Source: an uncultured Pseudomonadota bacterium
GTDB taxonomy: Bacteria > Myxococcota_A > UBA796 > GCA-2862545
Assembly: GCA_913061235.1 (NCBI GenBank)
Contig: CAJXTB010000012.1
Coordinates: 62,001 to 126,000, forward strand
Direction: 5' to 3'
Length of the DNA stretch: 64,000 nt
Under the pieces are notes generated by a model. The model was not told the origin of the DNA. It made no database searches and saw nothing but the letters and a program-made list of their open reading frames with translations. The first letter of the stretch is position 1. The number at the start of each line of letters is the position of its first letter. Shown piece by piece: positions 1 through 7,937 of the stretch. The position numbers were made by a program, and so were the translations under genes.

Positions 1-167
1 ACGAGAACGCGCTTTGCGTTCTTTGGGCCTCGCCAGACGACGTCGATGGTCAGATCGTCCAAGCCAAGCGCAAGTGCCTGCTGTTCCCAGCGTGCATGCT
101 CAGCCGCTGTGCGGATTCGCTGGCGGGCTGTGGCGTAGTCTGGGGAGAATGCCAATGCGTGGTCCAT
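1..167 (-). CDS. DUF2817-family protein, N-terminal part only (runs off the left edge)
   Basis: The gene starts at the ATG at 167 and leaves the window at base 1, so only about 55 residues are visible. A GGAGG ribosome site lies 6 nt upstream of the ATG. The visible protein begins MDHALAFSPDYATARQRI and reaches WRGPKNAKRVL. This matches the opening of DUF2817 proteins, which are M14 carboxypeptidase-like: a SPxYxxARxRF/I start followed by a GPxxAxRVLV strand before the zinc-site histidine. The zinc residues themselves lie outside the window, so activity cannot be judged. It diverges from hpt across a 232-base gap that should hold both promoters. The family call rests on pattern memory over a short stretch. 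Confidence 0.6.
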   Translation of the reverse strand, partial: MDHALAFSPDYATARQRIRTAAEHARWEQQALALGLDDLTIDVVWRGPKNAKRVL

Positions 168-399
168 GACGGGGCCTCCGAGGGGCCGCCATAACGGCGC
201 TGTGGGAAACAGGGGCGAGCACTGTTGTTGTCCTGGAACTCGATGCCGTGCCACGTCGAGTTCCGTCCGCGACCGTCTGGTAGTAGTCAGGTACAACGTC
301 GGCAGTCTGCGACGTCCCTGAACCGAGCCTATCGCCAATTTCTTCGATCAACCCCGCGGGTCAATCCGGTTATGGACCGCCCTCCGCGTGGAGTCCCCT

Positions 400-921
400 G
401 TGCCGAAGACACCTGCCCTTCTTGATGAGACCACACTTCAAACCCGAATCGCCGAGCTAGGCAAAGAGATTCGCGAGGTTTACGGCGAAGATACGCCTAT
501 TACCTGTATTGGTGTGCTGAAGGGATCCATCATCTTCCTGTCGGACTTGGTCCGCTGCATCGATGGTCCGGTTGAGCTCGAGTTCTTGGGGGTCAGTAGC
601 TACCGTGGGACTGAGTCCACCGGTGAGGTCCGAATCACCCACGATCTGCACAACTCAATTGCTGGAAAGCACGTCTTGGTTGTCGAAGACATCGTCGATA
701 CTGGTCTGACGCTCTCCTACCTGCGCGACATGCTGGAAGTACGGGAACCCGCGAGTCTGCGTGTAGTCGCACTTCTCGACAAGCCGTCACGCCGAACCTC
801 TCCAGTTCAGGTAGAGTTCATCGGCTTCGAGATTCCAGACGCTTTCGTTGTAGGCTACGGCCTGGACCTTGATGAACGGTACCGGAACTTGCCCTACGTC
901 GGCATCTACCAAGGGGATTGA
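400..921 (+). CDS. hpt: Hypoxanthine(-guanine) phosphoribosyltransferase
   Basis: Salvage enzyme that converts hypoxanthine or guanine plus PRPP to IMP or GMP in the cytoplasm. The protein is about 173 aa, normal for bacterial Hpt. The PRPP-binding loop is VVEDIVDTGLTL; the GVLKGSIIFLSDL and LEFLGVSSYRG segments are also family typical, and the C-terminus keeps the VGYGLDLDERYRNLPYVG signature. I chose GTG at 400 because GGAG at 390-393 sits 6 nt upstream. An in-frame GTG at 388 would add four residues but lacks a ribosome site. Its stop abuts the TTG start of the FAD oxidoreductase, so the two are probably co-transcribed, although no shared pathway is obvious. Confidence 0.93.
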   Translation: MPKTPALLDETTLQTRIAELGKEIREVYGEDTPITCIGVLKGSIIFLSDLVRCIDGPVELEFLGVSSYRGTESTGEVRITHDLHNSIAGKHVLVVEDIVDTGLTLSYLRDMLEVREPASLRVVALLDKPSRRTSPVQVEFIGFEIPDAFVVGYGLDLDERYRNLPYVGIYQGD

Positions 922-2100
922 TTGAACGCTGCCGAGCCCGATGAGGTGATCATTGTCGGCGCTTCCCTTGTAGGGTTGTGTGCGGCATGGCAGCTTCGCA
1001 AACTGGGCGTCGAGCGCATCACTGTGCTCGAAAAGCGCAGGTTCGGCCACCGAAAAGGCGCCGGTCACGGTCGCTCACGCGCAGTGTCGTGCGCTGGTTT
1101 CGATGAGCCACTGCTAGGTCTGTTGCTGCTCGCACGGGAGCAAGGCTGGCCCGAACTGCAAGCTGCACTCGGCAAGCAGGTGTTTACCGCTGCCTCTGGA
1201 CTCGTTGTCGGGCCTCTGACAGATGCCTTCACCAAGCGCGCAACCGCGTTCTTCGGCATGCCGGACTTGGTCAAGCCTATCCCTCTCGCGAAGGCCCGAT
1301 CCGACTGGCCGTCGCTAACGCTGGAAGCGGGTACGGGAACTGCGACCGACGCCTCAGCGATGCTGATTGCGGCCGAAGTCGCCACCGATGCTCTGATGGT
1401 GTGGCTGCAGAACAATGGTGTGCAACTTGTGCCCAATACCGAAGTGACCTCGCTTCACTCCACGGCGGATGGGCTGTGGCTCGAGACGAATCGCGGACGC
1501 TTCATGTCGGAGCGCGTCATCTGTACGGCCGGCTTCGGTACCAAGACCTTGTTTGAGCGGTCTGAATCTCGCGTCAAGAGCCGCAAGGTGGTGTCCGCCT
1601 TCTTTGAAGTGGACGCCCCCGAAGCCATGTGGCGGGTTGGAAAGTTCCCGGTTGTACGTGGACTCGGTGAGGATGGACAACCCGAATGGACCGTGGCGCC
1701 TGAGTTCGCGGACCGCGGCATTAAGGTCACCCGACACTCACGCGAAGGCGGTTTGGAAGACGACTACGGCTTGGGTGCCATGCGTGCTTGGTTCCAAGAT
1801 ATGCTCGGGGTGCGCATCACACAGCAGCTGGGCCGTGAGGTTCGCCGCGTGGTGCACATTGGTGACCGTCCGCTCATTGCGGACACCCACCACGACGACC
1901 CACGCATTGTGTTTGCTGCTGGCTTCAATGGCCAAGAAGTTGCGGTTGCCCCTACCTTAGGCAAGGCACTCGCGGAGCTTGTCCTCGACGGACGTAGTGG
2001 CATCGCTGCTTTTCAGCGAAACCGCAAGTACTTTGCGCTACCGCGCCGTGGCCTGCCCACACGCAGGAAGAGGACCAGTGCGCAGGGCGTGAAGTTCTAG
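922..2100 (+). CDS. FAD-dependent oxidoreductase, DAO / sarcosine oxidase-like
   Basis: A 392-aa flavoprotein. The N-terminal dinucleotide-binding fold reads VIIVGASLVGLCAAWQL followed by a strand ending in LEK, the expected betaalphabeta FAD site; the usual second glycine of GxGxxG is serine here. The C-terminus has RPLIADTHHDDPRIVFAAGFNG, the DAO-family segment that closes over FAD, then an ALAELVLDG helix. The middle (HSREGGLEDDYGL) looks like the substrate domain of sarcosine or N-methyl amino acid oxidases. The substrate cannot be told from sequence. The TTG start at 922 directly follows the hpt stop, suggesting translational coupling. The 3' end overlaps the convergent lipoprotein gene by 4 nt. 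Confidence 0.78.
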   Translation: MNAAEPDEVIIVGASLVGLCAAWQLRKLGVERITVLEKRRFGHRKGAGHGRSRAVSCAGFDEPLLGLLLLAREQGWPELQAALGKQVFTAASGLVVGPLTDAFTKRATAFFGMPDLVKPIPLAKARSDWPSLTLEAGTGTATDASAMLIAAEVATDALMVWLQNNGVQLVPNTEVTSLHSTADGLWLETNRGRFMSERVICTAGFGTKTLFERSESRVKSRKVVSAFFEVDAPEAMWRVGKFPVVRGLGEDGQPEWTVAPEFADRGIKVTRHSREGGLEDDYGLGAMRAWFQDMLGVRITQQLGREVRRVVHIGDRPLIADTHHDDPRIVFAAGFNGQEVAVAPTLGKALAELVLDGRSGIAAFQRNRKYFALPRRGLPTRRKRTSAQGVKF

Positions 2101-2501
2101 GGCACCTGCTCGGACCAGTTGTACGCGCGAATGCCGTTGGGTCCTGTGGGGTCGTCGAGCGTGAAGCTTAGGTCGGCCTCCCACTCCAAGATCTCGTTAC
2201 CGAAAGACTCGCCAGCTTGCGTAGTGTCGGTCGACGTCTCAACGTTCGTGACAAGTGCTAGGCGGGCTTCACCGTCGCGGGACGACAGCGCAGTTCGTTC
2301 GGTCGTGAACGTTCCTTCTTGTACGACAATCGGGTCGTCACCGGATGGGTAGGTGTAGAGCGTGTAGCCTGCTGCGTCTTCGAACTCGAAGGCGCGGATT
2401 GTGCCCATGTCAACGTTGACCCAGATGCCGATCAGGTCCTTTTCGGTCGGACCTCCACACGCAGTGATCAGCAAGACAAGAGGGAGAAGAAGGCGAGTCA
2501 T
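2097..2501 (-). CDS. Small lipoprotein of unknown function
   Basis: A 134-aa predicted lipoprotein. MTRLLLPLVLLITACGG is a short signal peptide with lipobox ITAC, so the mature protein starts at that Cys with Gly at +2. The start ATG at 2501 has GGAG 7 nt upstream; a longer frame exists but would bury the signal peptide. The mature part is one small domain beginning KDLIGIWVNVD, which resembles lipocalin-like or META-type lipoprotein folds (GxW near the start, beta-rich). This is a guess at fold, not function. It is convergent with the FAD oxidoreductase, and lies downstream of the SCO lipoprotein gene, which has the same orientation. Confidence 0.72.
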   Translation of the reverse strand: MTRLLLPLVLLITACGGPTEKDLIGIWVNVDMGTIRAFEFEDAAGYTLYTYPSGDDPIVVQEGTFTTERTALSSRDGEARLALVTNVETSTDTTQAGESFGNEILEWEADLSFTLDDPTGPNGIRAYNWSEQVP

Positions 2502-2538
2502 GAGCGGGCTCCACGTCACAGTGGGGCCCCGATAATCC

Positions 2539-3534
2539 CTACAGCCCTTCGGTGACGTCCGTCAGCGCGAAGTTGTTGTCGTCAAACCGTCTGACCAGCT
2601 GTCCGTCGGCGTCCAATACCAACAATCGGGTGCTATGTGCGATGCGCCCACTGCGATGGCTGACGGTGAGTCCTGCGGCGACCGCTAGGCTGTGCAGCTG
2701 CGCAGGTTCGGGCCGTGCAAAAGTCCATTTGGGTGATTCGGCGCCAACGAGATTGGCGTACTCGGCGAGCACTGCCACAGTGTCCGTCGCCGGGTCGATA
2801 GTCACGGCGACCAGCTGCTGGCTGCCGGTCAGAGTGCTGAGCAGTCCTTGAAGTTTTGCGACGGTTGCCGGGCAATAGTTGGGGTCGGGGCATGTGGTGT
2901 AGACGAAGGCCACAACGGTCGGGCCCCGCTGGCCCTCCCCAATGATGACGGACTCACCTGTGTGTGCTGCAAGCTCGAAGCGGGACAGCACCGCGCCAAC
3001 TGCGAGTGGGGCGCCCTGTGGTGCTCCTTCAACGTCCACTGAGCCAATGACGTCGATGTCTGCGAGCGCATAGCCGTAGGCGCTCGGAATCATCGTACCG
3101 GTGATTCGGTCGCCGGGGGTGAGGCGAGTGGTGTCGGCACGACCTACGATGAACGGCATCACCATTCCTGGCATGACATCTGGGATGGGCTCGTGGTCCA
3201 CCAAGAGCTTGCTGGGCTCGGTCCGAATCACCGTTCCAACCACTGGGGCGCCGCCGTCAATGTGGTTGGGGGCCACAGGGTCGCTTCCGGTCACCGAGCT
3301 GCGACGAACGGTTCCGAACCCGTCACTGTCGCGGTCAACCCACAGGTCAACGTGACTACCGACTGTGGTTGTGGTGTCGGTGCTCGCGTAGATCTCGGTC
3401 CCTTGAACCATGCGTGACAGCGGGTCATCGTGTTGGACAACCCACTGAGTTCCCGTCGCCAACAGCAGCGTGCCGTGGTCTGAACGGGGCTCGCTACAGG
3501 CGGTCAGGGCGACAAGCAGAAGGACCGAACGCAT
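2539..3534 (-). CDS. SCO1/SenC-type lipoprotein with fused CusF-like copper segment
   Basis: A 331-aa lipoprotein (MRSVLLLVALTAC, Ser at +2). Around residues 100-165 the segment HEPIPDVMPGMVMPF is the signature of the CusF-like copper-binding barrel often found before SCO domains. Residues about 170-331 form a thioredoxin-like SCO/SenC domain with the redox cysteines in TTCPDPNYCPA (C215 and C221) and the copper-ligand His in RIAHSTRLLVLD (H300). SCO proteins deliver copper to the CuA site of cytochrome c oxidase or act as thiol-disulfide exchangers. The spacing is CxxxxxC rather than the classic CxxxC. No oxidase genes are nearby, so the partner is unknown. Confidence 0.82.
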   Translation of the reverse strand: MRSVLLLVALTACSEPRSDHGTLLLATGTQWVVQHDDPLSRMVQGTEIYASTDTTTTVGSHVDLWVDRDSDGFGTVRRSSVTGSDPVAPNHIDGGAPVVGTVIRTEPSKLLVDHEPIPDVMPGMVMPFIVGRADTTRLTPGDRITGTMIPSAYGYALADIDVIGSVDVEGAPQGAPLAVGAVLSRFELAAHTGESVIIGEGQRGPTVVAFVYTTCPDPNYCPATVAKLQGLLSTLTGSQQLVAVTIDPATDTVAVLAEYANLVGAESPKWTFARPEPAQLHSLAVAAGLTVSHRSGRIAHSTRLLVLDADGQLVRRFDDNNFALTDVTEGL

Positions 3535-3539
3535 GTTCG

Positions 3540-4733
3540 TTACCGATTGCGTGGGTTTTGCTTGTTGTGGGTTCCGCTTCCGGGACCGCCAATGCTCTTG
3601 CCCTTGCCCTTGCCCTCTGGACTGCGTGGTGCGCCTTCTGGGTAGGTGTCGTGGACCATCTTGCGGAACGCTGCGAACCGACCTTCAATGATGCTTGTGC
3701 GCATCTCGGCCATGAACTGGTTGAACCATGCAATGTTGTGGATGGACGCGAGCGTTGCGCCGAGAATCTCGCCCACATTGAACAGGTGGTGCAGGTAGGC
3801 GCGGCTGAAGTTCTGGCAGGTGTAGCAGGTACACTTGGTGTCGATTGGGTAGAAATCGCGCTTGTAGCGGCGGTCTGTCACCCGCAGGCGGCCCTTCCAT
3901 GTGTAGTGAACACCGCTGCGTGCGTGGCGCGTCTGCAAGACACAGTCGAACATGTCAATGCCGCGTGCGACGGCTTCCACGAGGTCCAACGGACGGCCCA
4001 CTCCCATGAGGTAGCGGGGGCGGTCGTGTGGCATGTGTGGCGTGGTGGCGTCGAGCACCATGTTCATGGACTCGTGGCCCTCTCCAACGGACAAGCCGCC
4101 AACGGCGTACCCATCGAAGCCAATTCCGGCGACCGTCTCGGCGCTGTACTTACGAAGATCTGGCCAGAACCCTCCTTGCACAATGCCAAAGAGTGATTGG
4201 TCTTCCCGGGTATGCGCGTCCTTACACCGCTGTTCCCAGCGATGGGTACGCTCCAGACTCGCTTCGGCGTAGCGTCGTTCAACGCCGAAAGCCAAGCACT
4301 CGTCGAACACCATGGCAATGTCGCTGCCGAGTTGTTGCTGGATTTCCATGGAGCGTTCGGGGGACAGGAACGTACGCTTGCCATCCACCTCATACTGGAA
4401 GGTGACGCCCGCCTCGGTGATGGTCTTTTCGAGGGAGAACACCTGGAAGCCGCCGCTGTCCGTCAGGATAGGCTTGTCGACGTTCATGAACTTGTGCAGG
4501 CCGCCGGCCTTCTCGACCAAGTCCTCGCCCGGGCGTTGGGACAGGTGGTAGGTATTGGCTAGGAGAATGTCCGTTCCCGTAGTCTCCAAATGTAGTGGAG
4601 AGACTGCGCGAACCGCACCCTGGGTTCCCACGGGCATGTATCGAGGCGTGGTGACCTCGCCCTTGAGCAATGTCAGGGTTGTTGCTCGTGCGTCGCCATC
4701 GGTGGCGTCAACAGTGAAGGGGAAGCGGTACAC
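3540..4733 (-). CDS. tgt: Queuine/preQ1 tRNA-guanine transglycosylase
   Basis: Exchanges guanine 34 of GUN-anticodon tRNAs for preQ1 in the queuosine pathway. The 397-aa protein has the expected landmarks: MPVGTQGAVRAVSP near the N-terminus, LANTYHLSQRPG, the active-site DSGGFQVFSL, GIVQGG, GGLSVGE, YLMGVGRPLDLVEAV, the nucleophile region GIDMFDCVLQTRHAR, and the zinc site CTCYTC plus a downstream His in FSRAYLHHLF. The start is GTG at 4733 with AGGAG 6 nt upstream. The C-terminal 30 residues are Gly/Lys rich (EGKGKGKSIGG) and extend past the usual end, perhaps helping RNA binding. No queuosine biosynthesis genes are adjacent. Confidence 0.96.
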   Translation of the reverse strand: MYRFPFTVDATDGDARATTLTLLKGEVTTPRYMPVGTQGAVRAVSPLHLETTGTDILLANTYHLSQRPGEDLVEKAGGLHKFMNVDKPILTDSGGFQVFSLEKTITEAGVTFQYEVDGKRTFLSPERSMEIQQQLGSDIAMVFDECLAFGVERRYAEASLERTHRWEQRCKDAHTREDQSLFGIVQGGFWPDLRKYSAETVAGIGFDGYAVGGLSVGEGHESMNMVLDATTPHMPHDRPRYLMGVGRPLDLVEAVARGIDMFDCVLQTRHARSGVHYTWKGRLRVTDRRYKRDFYPIDTKCTCYTCQNFSRAYLHHLFNVGEILGATLASIHNIAWFNQFMAEMRTSIIEGRFAAFRKMVHDTYPEGAPRSPEGKGKGKSIGGPGSGTHNKQNPRNR

Positions 4734-4767
4734 GCGAGCTCCTAAGTGGGCTCGCTACATAGTCCGG

Positions 4768-5940
4768 CTAGCCAATCAGTCCCATGAACCACAATCCGAT
4801 GACCACTACGCCTACGGTTACAACGACCAAACCCACCAAAAAACCTGTCGAAACCTCGGAGCCTGAAGCACGTTTTGCTGGGTGAGGTTGTGGGGAGGCG
4901 GCTTGGCGAGGTTGTGGTGCACCCATGGGTGTCTCCAACACCATGTCGTTCGGCTGGGGTGTCAAAGTGTCGACGAGTGCGGCCCGCTTGCTCTGGATCT
5001 GCGCCTTGAGGAGCTCGGCACTCGGTGCGAGGGCGGTATGGGTGGATTCGTCGTCCCCCTCAATACCGGGTGCGGTATCGACCACAAAAGGCTCAACCGG
5101 TCCGACTGCCGGAACGTCGACTCGCATGAGCCGTTCGGTGCGCAAGATGTGCTGAATGGCCTGTGATGGAACCCCAAGAACACCGTTGAAGCGGCCGTCA
5201 GGCGGTGCGTTCAGCGGCGGTTCTGCGAGCGTTCGCCACAGTGCCGAGCCCGCGTTCATCTGGGTCGATGAGTCTTCGTCTTTCAGCTCGTCGATGTCTT
5301 GGTTTGGCGCGTCCGCGTCGTACCGGTCCAATAGACCTGTGCTGTCATTCTCGGGGCCGACATCACGGACGACCTCGTCAAAGTGTCCGGCTGCTGCGGC
5401 ATGTGTGCGGACCCATCCCGATAAGCGTGCCCGTGCCCCCGGAGTGAGCGAGTCTTCCATACGCTCTGCGTTCGCGGTGGCGTCGATTCCTGGGACCGTG
5501 ATGTCAGCGCCTGATGGCAACAAATCCATGGCCGACAGGACGTCTGTATGGGGGGCTCCGGGACGACGTCCTGCTCCAAACAACACCACCTGACCTTCGA
5601 GGCCCAGCATGACACAACCGTCGTCCACATCTCCGTGGTGCAGTCCGGCAGCGTGGAGTGCCGCGAGTGCGTGCAGCACCTGCGAGACGATGTAGCGAGA
5701 CAGCTCCCTAGGCGGCTCCGCATCGATCAAACGAACGCCTGTGGGGATCAGCTCGGCGTAGATCGACTCGGTCTCGCTGGTGTAGACCACGGGCGCCAAG
5801 GCGGGGTGTTCGGCCCTCGACTCCGTGGGGGCGCCAGGCCACACCGCAACACGTCCCACGCCCGCAAGGGTGGCAAAGCGCACCGGCTCCCGAGCGTCGG
5901 CGGGATCAAAAGGATCGAATTGGAGGTCCGTTGCGCTCAC
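4768..5940 (-). CDS. Tail-anchored pseudokinase (Ser/Thr kinase-like, degenerate)
   Basis: About 390 aa from GTG at 5940. The N-terminal 200 residues follow a protein-kinase plan: RYIVSQVLHALAALHAAGL resembles helix E, then HGDVDDGCVML in place of HRDxxxxNxxL, and VVLFGAGR in place of the DFG strand. The catalytic Arg, the loop Asn and the DFG Asp all appear changed, and no VAIK Lys or glycine loop is visible, so phosphotransfer is unlikely. A long acidic and Pro-rich linker follows, ending in a single hydrophobic span (residues about 365-390: STGFLVGLVVVTVGVVVIG), which would anchor it by its tail with the kinase fold in the cytoplasm. It diverges from the SLC13 permease. No ribosome site marks the start, so the N-terminus is uncertain. 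Confidence 0.6.
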   Translation of the reverse strand: MSATDLQFDPFDPADAREPVRFATLAGVGRVAVWPGAPTESRAEHPALAPVVYTSETESIYAELIPTGVRLIDAEPPRELSRYIVSQVLHALAALHAAGLHHGDVDDGCVMLGLEGQVVLFGAGRRPGAPHTDVLSAMDLLPSGADITVPGIDATANAERMEDSLTPGARARLSGWVRTHAAAAGHFDEVVRDVGPENDSTGLLDRYDADAPNQDIDELKDEDSSTQMNAGSALWRTLAEPPLNAPPDGRFNGVLGVPSQAIQHILRTERLMRVDVPAVGPVEPFVVDTAPGIEGDDESTHTALAPSAELLKAQIQSKRAALVDTLTPQPNDMVLETPMGAPQPRQAASPQPHPAKRASGSEVSTGFLVGLVVVTVGVVVIGLWFMGLIG

Positions 5941-6022
5941 GCTGGCACGATACGCTACGGCGACCCCTGGGGCCACCCGCGACGCTAGCGATTGTGCTGA
6001 CGTTGCGAGACGGAGCAAACGG

Positions 6023-7798
6023 ATGAGCATTGAGGCAGTGTGGACGCTCGTCGTTGTTGGCGGGATGACCGTGCTCCTAGCCCGTGAACGGCTAGGTGCA
6101 GAGTTGGTCTTGTTCCTTGCACTCTGCTGTTTGGTCGTCACCGGAGTGGTCGATAGTGCGACCGCGCTGAAAGGGTTCGGCAACACGGCTGTCGCGACCA
6201 TCGCGGTGCTGTTCGTCGTAGCGGCGGCGGTTCGCGAGACCGGAGCGCTGCGAAAAGTGCTCGGTGTTCTGCTCGGTCCCGCATCGACGGTGCGTGGCGC
6301 GATGGTCCGGGTCATGCTTCCCACGGCCGTCATGTCGGCATTTGTGAACAACACACCGATCATCGCCTTGTTGATTCCGGCGATTCGCGACTACTCCAGA
6401 CGGGTCAAGACCACCCCTTCAAAGCTCCTGATTCCGCTGGCGTATGCCGCGATGTTGGGCGGTACGTGTACGCTGATTGGGACGTCCGCGAACCTTGTGG
6501 TCTCGGGTCAGCTTCAGGCTGCGGGCCTTGAACCCCTTGGGATGTTTGAGCTGTCCTATGTCGGTCTTCCAACCGCAATAATCGGCCTGCTGTACATGAC
6601 TGTCTTGGGGCCGAGATTGCTCCCAGAACGGGACGATGCAGCGACGTCGCTCGAAGCCGAAGCGCCTGAGTACTTGTCCTGGGTGCGCGTTGCGGACGGC
6701 TCTCCGCTTGTGGGCTTGAGCATTGATGCTGCTGGACTGCGGGGTCTTCCTGGGCTGTTCGTCGTTGAGATGCGCCGTCGAGACGGGTCAGTCCGTGCTC
6801 CGGTCGCTCCTGAAGACATGTTGATGGCCGGGGACACGATTGTTCTCACAGGCCCGGGTAGCGCCGTGCGCGATCTGCATTCCTTTCCTGGGCTTGTGCC
6901 AACGGACGGCGTTGACCTGGTTGGCGGAGACGACCGCAACTTGGTCGAGGTTGTGATCTCGCGGCGTTCGCCTCTCGTCGGTCAGACCGTCCGGGATTCG
7001 GGCTTTAGACGGCGGTATGGCGCTGCAATCTTGGGCATTCAGCACGCTGGTGAGGCGATTGAAACCAAGATTGGCGACCACGTCTTTCAGCAGGGCGACA
7101 CACTCATGCTGACGGCCCGTGCGGGCTTTGCCCAGGCGTGGTCACAGAGTCAGGCGTTCAACTTGGTCACGGAGGTTCCTGACAGCCAAGCGCCTCGGTA
7201 CCACCGTGCGACCCATGCACTGGTGATTATTGGCCTGCTAGTTGTCGTACCATCGGTGACCGGCCTGCCCATGTTGCCGGCGGCAATGGCCGCCCTACTG
7301 GCACTTGTGGCAACGGGATGCATCTCCACTCAGGGCGTTCGCGCGGCGGTCAACTTTCCGATTCTCATCTTGATTGGGTCGGCCTTTGGCATTGCCGAGG
7401 CGCTCGGGTCATCCGGTGCGGCAGACGCCATCGCGTCCCTCGTGATTAGTGGGACCGCATCGATCGGGCCGCTTGCTCTGCTCGCTGCCGTGTACGCACT
7501 GACCGTCGCCTTCGTCTACTTTGTGGGCAATGCGGCCGGTGCTGCCATCATGTTCCCCGTCGCTTTGACGACGGCTGCTGCGGCTGGACTAGAGCCGCGC
7601 CCGTTTGCCATCGCCACAGCCATGGCCGCGTCGGCTGCTTTTGCCACACCTATTGGGTACCAAAATCTCTTGGTCTATGGACCCGGTGGGTACCGCTACA
7701 CCGACTTCCTCAAGGTCGGATTGCCGCTCAACGCCGTGTGTATGGCGATTGTGTTGGTCATCGTCCCGCTGGTCTGGCCTCTCGTCGCCCTGGGCTGA
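6023..7798 (+). CDS. SLC13/DASS-type permease with two TrkA-C (RCK_C) domains
   Basis: About 591 aa, starting at ATG 6023 with GGAG 7 nt upstream; an in-frame extension to 5825 lies over the divergent gene and is not hydrophobic. The plan is transmembrane half, two soluble regulatory domains, transmembrane half. The first half includes [16 protein letters not shown] and [19 protein letters not shown], the family's re-entrant sodium/anion motifs. Residues about 210-375 hold two tandem TrkA-C domains ([23 protein letters not shown]). The second half carries [15 protein letters not shown] and [17 protein letters not shown]. Family members carry sulfate, dicarboxylates or other anions with sodium; the substrate here is not predictable. 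Confidence 0.88.
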   Translation: MSIEAVWTLVVVGGMTVLLARERLGAELVLFLALCCLVVTGVVDSATALKGFGNTAVATIAVLFVVAAAVRETGALRKVLGVLLGPASTVRGAMVRVMLPTAVMSAFVNNTPIIALLIPAIRDYSRRVKTTPSKLLIPLAYAAMLGGTCTLIGTSANLVVSGQLQAAGLEPLGMFELSYVGLPTAIIGLLYMTVLGPRLLPERDDAATSLEAEAPEYLSWVRVADGSPLVGLSIDAAGLRGLPGLFVVEMRRRDGSVRAPVAPEDMLMAGDTIVLTGPGSAVRDLHSFPGLVPTDGVDLVGGDDRNLVEVVISRRSPLVGQTVRDSGFRRRYGAAILGIQHAGEAIETKIGDHVFQQGDTLMLTARAGFAQAWSQSQAFNLVTEVPDSQAPRYHRATHALVIIGLLVVVPSVTGLPMLPAAMAALLALVATGCISTQGVRAAVNFPILILIGSAFGIAEALGSSGAADAIASLVISGTASIGPLALLAAVYALTVAFVYFVGNAAGAAIMFPVALTTAAAAGLEPRPFAIATAMAASAAFATPIGYQNLLVYGPGGYRYTDFLKVGLPLNAVCMAIVLVIVPLVWPLVALG

Positions 7799-7892
7799 GC
7801 GGTCGAGTGTCTCGGCCGTCTCGGCTCGCGGCTTGATCAGCGTGCCGGGGTGTGGTGATCTTGAGCCCTTGCGGCGAGGGATTTCGTTCCTA

Positions 7893-7915
7893 TGTGTCGT
7901 GCAGTACGGGACACA
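7893..7915. promoter_or_regulatory. Inverted repeat upstream of clpB, candidate operator
   Basis: TGTGTC at 7893-7898 and GACACA at 7910-7915 form a 6-bp inverted repeat with an 11-nt spacer, ending 22 nt before the clpB ATG. No CIRCE element (TTAGCACTC with its mirror) and no convincing sigma-32 promoter were seen in the 139-base gap. Its position suits a heat-shock repressor site or a leader hairpin, but the repeat is short and may be chance. Confidence 0.25.
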
Positions 7916-7937
7916 CTCTTCCCAAAGGCAGGTTTTC

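Noticed and set aside
5825-6022. N-terminal extension of the SLC13 permease
   Set aside because: Not hydrophobic, overlaps the divergent pseudokinase gene; ATG 6023 has the ribosome site.
7799-7937. Sigma-32 or CIRCE element upstream of clpB
   Set aside because: CTTGAG is present near 7859 but no CCCAT-type -10 lies at proper spacing; no TTAGCACTC repeat.
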